A DNA stretch of 53,224 nt from an uncultured Blautia sp. (GTDB lineage Bacteria; Bacillota; Clostridia; Lachnospirales; Lachnospiraceae), in contig CALBGI010000036.1 in NCBI GenBank assembly GCA_937893675.1, positions 1-53,224 on the forward strand. Reading direction: 5' to 3'. A model generated the notes under the pieces. That model was not told the DNA's origin and ran no database searches. It saw nothing but the letters and a program-made list of their open reading frames with translations. The position numbers were made by a program, and so were the translations under genes. This document shows, one piece after another, positions 39,422-47,185 of this stretch; within the stretch, counting starts at the first letter, position 1, and each line of letters begins with the position of its first letter.

Positions 39422-40738
39422 ATGAAAAAAGCAAATGTACGGAAAATGATGGCAATCTTTACAGCAGGTGCAATCGTAATGGGGACAGGAGCGGTAACCC
39501 AGGCAGCTGAAAAAGACATCTACAGCATGACTAGGGAAGATCTGGAAGGAAGAGAGATTACTATTACAAGTGCGGAAGATTGGTGGCACCCGCCTTATCA
39601 AACATTGGTAGAAAAATATCAGGAAGAATTCGGTGTGAAAATTGAGGTGAATATACTTCCGGCAGATACGGCTTCCGAGGTAATTAAATCTCAGTTTGCA
39701 ACAGGAGAATTGGCAGACATCACTATGAATTCTGCTTCTCCTATGGAGCTGACTTATATGAGAGCTGATGAAATGTTGGAAGACATGTCAAATGAGCCTT
39801 GGGTTGAGAGCCTTAATGATACGAGTGGATTTGTTTACAGTGATGGAAAACTTTATGGAATCCCGTTGGCATCGCAAGACTACTGGGGTTTTTGTGCAAA
39901 CAAAAAGGTGTTGGAAGAATGTGGATTGGATGTTCCAACATCAAAAGAGGAGTTGATTCAGTGTTTTGAAGTACTGAAAGAAAAGGGTTATATTCCATTT
40001 TATAGCGGTGCGGGCGATTCGTGGATGTGTGGAAATATAACTTCTTCTGGAGTTCACGCAGATCTTCAAAAGGATCCGGATTTGATTACTAAATTTAATA
40101 CAAACGAAACAACCTATGCTGAAAGCGAAAGCTTTAAGGCAATGCTTGCGGACATTGGCGATTGGGCTGAAAAGGGATATTTTGGAGACAATTTTATGTC
40201 CCAGACATGGGATGGCATGATGGATGCTGTAGCAAATGATGAATGCGGTTTTAATATCGGACTCACATCATGGATGACAACTATGGATAATACTTACGGA
40301 GAGGGTACCTCTGATAAATTAGAACTGATTCCGTACTATATCGGAGAAAATGATACGGTTTATATGTCTACTTGTTGCGAATTGTATGCAAGCAAAACAA
40401 GTGAAAATCTGGATGTAGTGAAACATTTCTTCAACTGGTGTGCACAACCGGAAAATCTGCAGATTTTTTATGATGGATTAGGATCCGCTTCTATTTTTAA
40501 GGGAGTTGTAAGTAATACAATTTGTGATTCTTCCAAGAATCTGATGGAAAAGCTTTCAGATGGAACTTACGGTGTACACGTTGCCCACAATGCAGTAATT
40601 CAGGGACAGGATTGGGATGCATTCTGTGCATTGATGCAGGAAGTATACATGGGAGAGATGGCACCGGAGGAAGCTTGTGAACAGTATGATGAGTTCCGTG
40701 CATCTATTTGCCAGGCATTAGGTATGGAAGGATTTTAA
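39422..40738 (+). CDS. Sugar ABC transporter substrate-binding protein
   Basis: 438 residues of the family 1 extracellular solute-binding type. An N-terminal signal (MKKANVRKMM, hydrophobic core, cleavage near VTQA-AEKD) lacks a lipobox cysteine, unlike most binding proteins of Gram-positive bacteria. The mature protein shows ITITSAEDWWHPPYQTLVEKYQEEFGVKIEV, YGIPLASQDYWGFCANKKVLEECG and repeated Trp/Tyr residues typical of carbohydrate clefts. GGAAGAAG precedes the ATG. It is the first gene of the import/hydrolase operon; a strong intercistronic hairpin separates it from the permeases, which probably lets it be made in excess. Confidence 0.93.
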   Translation: MKKANVRKMMAIFTAGAIVMGTGAVTQAAEKDIYSMTREDLEGREITITSAEDWWHPPYQTLVEKYQEEFGVKIEVNILPADTASEVIKSQFATGELADITMNSASPMELTYMRADEMLEDMSNEPWVESLNDTSGFVYSDGKLYGIPLASQDYWGFCANKKVLEECGLDVPTSKEELIQCFEVLKEKGYIPFYSGAGDSWMCGNITSSGVHADLQKDPDLITKFNTNETTYAESESFKAMLADIGDWAEKGYFGDNFMSQTWDGMMDAVANDECGFNIGLTSWMTTMDNTYGEGTSDKLELIPYYIGENDTVYMSTCCELYASKTSENLDVVKHFFNWCAQPENLQIFYDGLGSASIFKGVVSNTICDSSKNLMEKLSDGTYGVHVAHNAVIQGQDWDAFCALMQEVYMGEMAPEEACEQYDEFRASICQALGMEGF

Positions 40739-40781
40739 AAAGGCTTTGCAATAAAAGTGGTAATACATACCAATGGAACAG

Positions 40782-40815
40782 ATATGAGGCATGTGGAAAA
40801 ATACATGCCTCATAT
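40782..40815 (+). other. Intercistronic hairpin between binding protein and permeases
   Basis: Perfect 13-bp stem ATATGAGGCATGT/ACATGCCTCATAT with an 8-nt loop, 44 bp after the binding-protein stop. No T-run follows, so it is more likely an mRNA 3'-end stabiliser or partial attenuator than a full terminator. Confidence 0.8.
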
Positions 40816-40847
40816 TTATCTTTGGAGAGAAAAAAGGAGATGGTAAA

Positions 40848-41726
40848 ATGTCAAAAAAGAAAATTTATCCTAGATATTTTCTTATTATTACAATTTTAGT
40901 ATATTTTGTATTCTTTGTTTTGCCGGGGGTATTGGGCATTGTGTATTCGTTTACAGACAAAACGATTTACTCAGGGGCAGATCTTGAATTTGTAGGACTG
41001 AAGAATTATATACAACTTATTAAACAAAATCGTTTTGTAACCGGTATGAAAAATACATTTTCTTTTACAATTATCACAACAATTGCGAAAAATATACTGG
41101 GATTTGGTTTGGCACTGGCATTGAATAAAAAATTGAAGACCAAAAATTATCTGAGAGCTGTGTATTATTTGCCGGTTATTTTGAGTACATTGATTGTGGC
41201 TCAGATTTTTCGTGCCATGCTTTTGCCGGATAAAGGCTTAATCAGCCAATTTTTGGGGCTCTTTTCAGAAGAACTGGCGCATTTTGACTGGTTGGGGACA
41301 AAGTCAACTGCAATGTATATGGTTATGCTGGTGGATATCTGGAAAGGAGCCGGATATTGCATGGTCATTTATTTGGCCGGTCTGCAGGCGGTTCCTGTTG
41401 ATTGTTATGAGGCAGCATATATTGATGGCGCAAGTGAATGGAAGGTATTTTGGAAGATTACATTGCCTTTGATGATCAGTTCTGTAAGTATCAATGTTCT
41501 TCTTTGCATTATTGGAGGTCTTAAGGTATTTGATTTGATTCTTGCATTGACAAAGGGCGGTCCGGGAATGGCCACACAAGTATTGAATACAACCATTTTT
41601 TCCTATTTTGGAAGTGGTGCATTGTCTACAGGTTGTGCGGCGAATGTCATCCTTACAATTTTTGTGGTTATTTGTTTTGGAGTGATTAAAAAGCTTTTTG
41701 GAAAATGGGAGGAAAAAGTATTATGA
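40848..41726 (+). CDS. Sugar ABC transporter permease (MalF/UgpA type)
   Basis: 292 residues with six predicted membrane helices. The EAA loop that contacts the ATPase is YEAAYIDGASEWKVFWKITLPLM, with the family pattern EAAxxDGA-x9-IxLP. It starts with the hydrophobic YFLIITILVYFVFFVLPGVLGIVYSF. The ATG at 40848 has AAAAAGGAG 8 bp upstream; a longer frame from 40791 overlaps the hairpin and is rejected. It ends with ATGA overlapping the second permease. Forms the importer with the next gene and the binding protein. Confidence 0.95.
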   Translation: MSKKKIYPRYFLIITILVYFVFFVLPGVLGIVYSFTDKTIYSGADLEFVGLKNYIQLIKQNRFVTGMKNTFSFTIITTIAKNILGFGLALALNKKLKTKNYLRAVYYLPVILSTLIVAQIFRAMLLPDKGLISQFLGLFSEELAHFDWLGTKSTAMYMVMLVDIWKGAGYCMVIYLAGLQAVPVDCYEAAYIDGASEWKVFWKITLPLMISSVSINVLLCIIGGLKVFDLILALTKGGPGMATQVLNTTIFSYFGSGALSTGCAANVILTIFVVICFGVIKKLFGKWEEKVL

Positions 41727-42544
41727 AAATGAAGAAAATCAGACTAGGTATTTTTGAAGTAATATTATGGATTTTTAGCTTACTCATTTTGATTCCATTA
41801 GTCGTAATTATTATAAATTCATTAAAAACTTCGGCAGAAACAAGTGTATTGACATTGGCGCTACCTAAGACCTGGGAATTTGGAAATTTTACCAGAGTCT
41901 TTAAAGAGACAAATGTAGTTCGTTCTTTTTTTAACAGTGTTTTGGTGACTTTGGTCAGTATAGGTCTCTCTATTTTTTTAGGGACAATTGCTGGCTATGT
42001 ATTAAATCGTAATGCGGATTTCTGGAATAAAAAAATATATGCATTTTTTTTAGCAGGAATGATTGTGCCACTACAAATGATTTCTTTGGTGCAGGTTCTT
42101 CAAAAAATTCATATGCTGGACAGCTATGCAGGATTGATATTTGTTTATGCAGCTATGTTTATTCCGCAAACGGTATTCATGGTCTCAGGTTTTGTTAGCA
42201 GTATTCCTAAAGATATGGATGAGGCTGGGATTGTAGATGGATGTACGCCGTGGCAATTATTTATACGTGTAATGTTGCCGTTGTTGAAACCGATTATTGT
42301 AACATTGTTCATTACGCAATTTGTGTTTGTATGGAATGATTTTCAGATGCCGTTGTATTTGATTAAGAGCTCAGAGAACTGGACAATTGTCCTCGGTGTA
42401 TATAATTTTATGGGGCAGTTCAGCAGTGAGTGGAATATGGTATGTGCTTATATACTTGTCTGTACATTACCGGCGGTGCTGATTTATATATTGGGGCAGA
42501 AATATATTGTAGATGGCATGGTAGCGGGAGCTGTGAAGGGATAA
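41723..42544 (+). CDS. Sugar ABC transporter permease (MalG/UgpE type)
   Basis: 273 residues, six predicted membrane helices. The EAA loop reads MDEAGIVDGCTPWQLFIRVMLPLLKPI. The N-terminus has the first helix (VILWIFSLLILIPLVVIIINSLK) and the C-terminus ends YIVDGMVAGAVKG, as is usual for MalG-type subunits. The start overlaps the first permease by 4 bp, with GGGAGG upstream. No ATP-binding subunit is encoded nearby, so a shared MsmK/UgpC-like ATPase elsewhere in the genome must energise it. Confidence 0.95.
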   Translation: MKMKKIRLGIFEVILWIFSLLILIPLVVIIINSLKTSAETSVLTLALPKTWEFGNFTRVFKETNVVRSFFNSVLVTLVSIGLSIFLGTIAGYVLNRNADFWNKKIYAFFLAGMIVPLQMISLVQVLQKIHMLDSYAGLIFVYAAMFIPQTVFMVSGFVSSIPKDMDEAGIVDGCTPWQLFIRVMLPLLKPIIVTLFITQFVFVWNDFQMPLYLIKSSENWTIVLGVYNFMGQFSSEWNMVCAYILVCTLPAVLIYILGQKYIVDGMVAGAVKG

Positions 42545-42560
42545 AGGAGAGTACTTTAAT

Positions 42561-44552
42561 ATGAATAGAATTGATGAGATCCTAAAAGATATTCGTTTCG
42601 GGGTGGATTATTATCCGGAACACTGGCCAAAAGAACGTTGGGAAACAGACGCGAGACTGATGACAGAGATGGGGATACAAGTAGTACGCATGGCTGAGTT
42701 TGCGTGGCAAAAAATAGAACCCCGAAAAAACGAATTCGATTTTTCTTGGTTGGATGAAGCGATTGAGCTGATGGGAAGATATGGAATATATACAGTTTTA
42801 GGAACACCTACTGCAGCTCCGCCTGCATGGATTATTGAACAAACTCCAGAAATTTTACCTGTGGATTCGCAGGGACAACAGAAAAGTTTCGGTGGACGAC
42901 ACCATGATTGTCAGAGTAATGTGATTTACAGAAATCATATTCGCAGACTTGTGACGGCTATGGCAGAGCATTTTAAAGAAAATCCTTATGTGGTTGCGTG
43001 GCAGATTGATAATGAATTGGGAAATAGCCATGAGGATTTGTGTATGTGTAAAAGTTGTCAGAAAGCATTTTCAGAGTGGCTGAAACACAAATATAAAACG
43101 ATGGAAGCTCTGAATGAAGCCTGGGGAACTGTGTTTTGGAGCCAGACTTATGATAGTTTTGAACAAATTCCAACACCGCAGCAGACGCCAACGGTACATA
43201 ATCCATCGTTGCTTTTGAACTGGAAGCGTTTTTGTTCTGATCTAGTTGTGGATTTTTGTGAAATGCAGGCGGAGATTATTAAAAGAATTGCCCCCCATCA
43301 GAAAGTCACCCATAATCTTATGGGATTTTATGATAAAACAGATTATTTTAAAATGTCAAAGAGCTTGGATTTTGCTGCAAATGATCAATATCCCACAGGA
43401 TATTATTTTGCACCTCCGGGGCAGTCGTCTAGCGAAGTGGCTGCTTGTATGGATTTTATTCGCAGTGTAAAACGTAAAAATTTTTGGATGATGGAGTTGG
43501 AATCCGGAGCTACTGGGGGAAATATTATTGGAACTAATCCAAAGCCTGGACAAAATCGTTTGTGGACAACACAATGCGTAGCACACGGTGCAGATACCAT
43601 TGTATATTTTCGGTGGCGCACTTGCCTTTTTGGTTCGGAACAGTTCTGGCATGGGATTCTGCCGCATAATGGAGTTCCCAAGCGGAGATATTATGAAATC
43701 CAGGATACCATTCGTCAGTTAACGCCGGTAATGGAAGATTTGAATGGAGTTGTAACAAAAGGAGATGCAGCAATTTTATTTTCCTATGATGAAAACTGGG
43801 CAATTAAGCTACAGCCACAGCATCCGGAAATTACTTATAGTGGGGAGATTTTGAAATACTATGAGCAACTTTATCAACGGAATATTCCGGTAGATTTTTT
43901 GCCTCCAGAAGGAGATTTTTCTGCGTATAAAATTTTGATAGCACCATTTCTGTATCTTATGAATCCAGACTTGGAAATGAAACTTACGGAATATGTACAA
44001 AAAGGAGGGATTTTGGTTCTGACTATGCGTACAGGTGTAATGAATATGGATAACGTATGTATGAGTGAACGGGAACTTCCCGGAGTTTTGGGAGAAATCG
44101 CAGGTGTTGAAGTAGAAGAGTATGATTCTCTTTTGGGGCATAATGTTTCCATTGCTTATGGTTCAAAAAAAGGAACAGCAGATAAATGGTGTGATATTCT
44201 GAAGCCTGTTACGGCAGAGACATTGATTTCCTATGATTCAGAGTATTATAAAGGAAAATCGGCAGTGACGGTTAACACTTTTGGAAAAGGTAAAGTGTAT
44301 TATGTAGGAACAAGCCTCGATAAGGAGGCTATGGAGTGGCTTGCTGACAAAGTTTTTGAAAAGCTGGATTCTTTGAAAATCGACAATCCAAGTGTAGAAT
44401 TGGCTGTGCGGAAAGGGAAAACGAAAGACTATTTGTTTGTACTGAATCATTCAGAAGAAGAGCAAAGGCTATCCGTACCGGGGAACTGGACGAAAGAAAT
44501 TGTACAATTACAGCCCTATGGAGTTTGTATTTTAGAAAAGGAGCATATTTGA
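42561..44552 (+). CDS. Beta-galactosidase, GH42 family
   Basis: 663 residues without a signal peptide, so cytoplasmic. The barrel starts FGVDYYPEHWPKERWETDARLMTEMGIQVVRMAEFAW, a GH42 hallmark. The likely acid/base is Glu152 in WQIDNELGNS, the nucleophile Glu312 in FWMMELESGATGGN. A Cys-rich segment, EDLCMCKSCQKAFSEWL, matches the zinc-binding loop of many GH42 enzymes. The trimerisation domain (ILFSYDENWAIKLQPQHPE) and C-terminal beta domain follow. It would release terminal beta-galactose from imported oligosaccharides. AAAGGAG lies upstream, 16 bp after the permease gene. Confidence 0.94.
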   Translation: MNRIDEILKDIRFGVDYYPEHWPKERWETDARLMTEMGIQVVRMAEFAWQKIEPRKNEFDFSWLDEAIELMGRYGIYTVLGTPTAAPPAWIIEQTPEILPVDSQGQQKSFGGRHHDCQSNVIYRNHIRRLVTAMAEHFKENPYVVAWQIDNELGNSHEDLCMCKSCQKAFSEWLKHKYKTMEALNEAWGTVFWSQTYDSFEQIPTPQQTPTVHNPSLLLNWKRFCSDLVVDFCEMQAEIIKRIAPHQKVTHNLMGFYDKTDYFKMSKSLDFAANDQYPTGYYFAPPGQSSSEVAACMDFIRSVKRKNFWMMELESGATGGNIIGTNPKPGQNRLWTTQCVAHGADTIVYFRWRTCLFGSEQFWHGILPHNGVPKRRYYEIQDTIRQLTPVMEDLNGVVTKGDAAILFSYDENWAIKLQPQHPEITYSGEILKYYEQLYQRNIPVDFLPPEGDFSAYKILIAPFLYLMNPDLEMKLTEYVQKGGILVLTMRTGVMNMDNVCMSERELPGVLGEIAGVEVEEYDSLLGHNVSIAYGSKKGTADKWCDILKPVTAETLISYDSEYYKGKSAVTVNTFGKGKVYYVGTSLDKEAMEWLADKVFEKLDSLKIDNPSVELAVRKGKTKDYLFVLNHSEEEQRLSVPGNWTKEIVQLQPYGVCILEKEHI

Positions 44553-47174
44553 GTGAAAACACGTTTACAAGAGAATTTAGCTGGAAAATGGGAAAATTAT
44601 ATTTTTCCATTTTTTTGGCAGAGCGGCGGGCCGCAGGAAGAAATAGTTATTGAACTTGAAAAAATATATGCCTGTGGAATCCGGGCAGTTTGTGTTGAGG
44701 CGCGTCCACATCCGGATTATGTAGGGAAACGCTGGTGGGAAGACATGGATATTATTATGGATTTCGCCAGAAAACATGATATGAAGGTGTGGCTTCTGGA
44801 TGACGACCGTTTTCCTTCCGGTCATTGCAACAAAGCCTTTTCGGATGGAAAACACCCGTTATCTGTTCGGTTTTTGACTGTGCATAATACAGATGTTGTA
44901 GGACCAAAATATCCAGGATATATGTTGGTAAAGAGTCTGTTGGCGGATGACGATGAGCTAGTAGGGATTGTGGCTTGTCGACGTCGGTCACCAGAGAACA
45001 ATGAGTTGGATTTGGAAAGCACGGTAGAACTTACGAATTATGTAAAAGACGGTTGGCTTTGTTGGGAGGTACCTGAGGGACTGTGGAGAATTTTGGTGTT
45101 TTATACTACACGCCATGGAAATGGAAAATTGGATTATTTTAACATTGTAGATTCCAATTCTGTAAAAGTTTTATTAGAGAGGGTATATGAACCGCATTAT
45201 GAACACTATGGAAAAGATTTTGGAAAAACTTTTCAAGGATTCTTTTCAGATGAGCCAGAATTTTCAAATTTGCCAGGGTATAATTTCCAGGCACGTTTGG
45301 GAGATAATATGCCCTATATTCCCTGGAGTTCAGAGTTGGAGGAACAGTTAAAAATGCGATGGGGTAATGCCTATTTGGAGAAACTTCCTGCTTTATGGTA
45401 CATCTGTGGAGAAGCTACACCACATATACGATATGAATATATGGATGCAGTTACAAAGCAGTTGGCAAAATCTTTTTCGGAACAAATCCAAAAATGGTGT
45501 GAAAAACATAATGTCAGTCATATTGGGCATATTGTAGAGGACGATAATTCTCATGGTCGTCTGGGATGCAGTACCGGACATTATTTTAGGAGTATTGGGT
45601 GTATGCGTATGGCTGGTGTAGATGTGGTAACACAGCAGATTATGCCAGGAATGGATCAGACAGAACATCAGTGGGTAGCATCTTCGAAAGACGGAGAATT
45701 TTTTCATTATGGGTTAGGAAAACTTGCAAGCTCATTGGGACATATCGACTCAAAGAAGCAAGGAGATTCTATGTGCGAGATTTTTGGCGCGTTTGGTTGG
45801 CAAGAAGGTATTGGCTTGATGAAGTGGTTGACAGACCATATGATAAGCCGTGGAATCAATCATTTTACGCCCCATGCCTTTTCGTTAAAATCATATCCGG
45901 ATCCGGATTGTCCCCCGCATTTTTATGCGCATGGAAATCAGCCGCAGTATAGACATTTTGATTGTCTGATGAATTATATGAATCGGTTGTCGCATTTATT
46001 TTCAGGAGGGAAATATCCGGCAAAAATAGCTGTTTTGTATCATGCCGATGCTGAATGGGCAGGGAAGGCGATGCTGTACCAAAAGCCCGTAAAAGAAATG
46101 CAGCAGAATCAGATGGAGTGTGATGTAGTTCCGGCAGATTTGTTTGCGGAAAATAATCCATACGGAGCAGTTTTTGAGGCTGATGGTATTCGCGTAGCAG
46201 GAGCACATTATAAAATTCTTTTAGTTCCAGGCTGTGAATATCTACCGATTGCAGTAGCACATTATATTGCGAAAAACGATATGATTTGCTTATTTGTTGG
46301 ACAAAGACCAAAAGGAATTTGTGAAGAGACAGATGAAGAAAAAGAGCTTATAGAACAACTGCAAAAAGTAGAAGTGGTACAGCTTTCAGAGTTGGCAGAC
46401 CGTGTTAGAGAATATCATAGGCCGTTGATTGAATTGACGGAAAATCTGCCTAAACTTTGTACGTATCCGTATTTTGGAAAAGATAGTAATATATATGTGT
46501 TTTGTTTCAATGAAGATATAAGCAAGACAGTGGATTGTCAAATGAAGATACGGGTGGGAAGTGAACAGGACGAATTGGTAGAATACGATGCTCTGCATAA
46601 TAGGCTTTGTTTTTGGAAAAACGAGTACAAGGAAGGTGGTTTTAAAGTAAAATTGTTTCTGGAACCTGGTGAGACAAAGGTTCTGGTGATAAAGAAAAGG
46701 GGTAGTGACCAAATTTCAAAAGAAAATCAGTATAACGATTTAAAAGAGGTAATGGAACTGCCGGTAGATACGATATGGGAAATCCAGTATCAGAATGTTC
46801 AGGAAACATCATGGCATATGCTTGAAAAAGCAAAAGGAAAGGAATTTCCAGATATTACCAAGTGGGCATTAAAGAGGCGTTTTTGCGGAACATTGGCATA
46901 TGAAACAGAAATAATGGTATCAGAGGAGCAGAAGGGTGATTATATTATGCGACTATGGGGGGATGTGGATTGTGCAGATATATTTGTAAATGGACAATGT
47001 ACAGATAGAGTGATTGGTACGCCCATGTATGCAGATGTGATTTTGAAAAAAGGAATAAATATCATTCGTCTGGAACTGCCGGTAACACCAGTGTGGAAGG
47101 ACGGAGATCCATGGTCGTCTCTTACAGTACTGCCTCGTATAGGTCTGACCAAAAGCCCGACATTGCTGCGATAA
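44553..47174 (+). CDS. Putative glycoside hydrolase, GH106-like, not confidently assigned
   Basis: 873 residues, cytoplasmic (no signal peptide). The N-terminal TIM barrel resembles GH106 alpha-L-rhamnosidases and relatives: FPFFWQSGGPQEEIVIELEK, GIRAVCVEARPHPDY, MKVWLLDDDRFPSGH (usual pattern D-E-x-x-W-P-S-G) and QGFFSDEPEFSNLPGY, whose Glu residues are catalytic candidates. The C-terminal ~130 residues form a galactose-binding-like jelly roll with YIMRLWGDVDCADIFVNGQ and KKGINIIRLELP, common in GH106/GH2 enzymes. The start is a GTG immediately after the GH42 stop with AAAAGGAG 10 bp upstream, indicating coupling. Activity on rhamnosides is a guess from family resemblance and context. Confidence 0.7.
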   Translation: MKTRLQENLAGKWENYIFPFFWQSGGPQEEIVIELEKIYACGIRAVCVEARPHPDYVGKRWWEDMDIIMDFARKHDMKVWLLDDDRFPSGHCNKAFSDGKHPLSVRFLTVHNTDVVGPKYPGYMLVKSLLADDDELVGIVACRRRSPENNELDLESTVELTNYVKDGWLCWEVPEGLWRILVFYTTRHGNGKLDYFNIVDSNSVKVLLERVYEPHYEHYGKDFGKTFQGFFSDEPEFSNLPGYNFQARLGDNMPYIPWSSELEEQLKMRWGNAYLEKLPALWYICGEATPHIRYEYMDAVTKQLAKSFSEQIQKWCEKHNVSHIGHIVEDDNSHGRLGCSTGHYFRSIGCMRMAGVDVVTQQIMPGMDQTEHQWVASSKDGEFFHYGLGKLASSLGHIDSKKQGDSMCEIFGAFGWQEGIGLMKWLTDHMISRGINHFTPHAFSLKSYPDPDCPPHFYAHGNQPQYRHFDCLMNYMNRLSHLFSGGKYPAKIAVLYHADAEWAGKAMLYQKPVKEMQQNQMECDVVPADLFAENNPYGAVFEADGIRVAGAHYKILLVPGCEYLPIAVAHYIAKNDMICLFVGQRPKGICEETDEEKELIEQLQKVEVVQLSELADRVREYHRPLIELTENLPKLCTYPYFGKDSNIYVFCFNEDISKTVDCQMKIRVGSEQDELVEYDALHNRLCFWKNEYKEGGFKVKLFLEPGETKVLVIKKRGSDQISKENQYNDLKEVMELPVDTIWEIQYQNVQETSWHMLEKAKGKEFPDITKWALKRRFCGTLAYETEIMVSEEQKGDYIMRLWGDVDCADIFVNGQCTDRVIGTPMYADVILKKGINIIRLELPVTPVWKDGDPWSSLTVLPRIGLTKSPTLLR

Positions 47175-47185
47175 GGAGACAAAAT

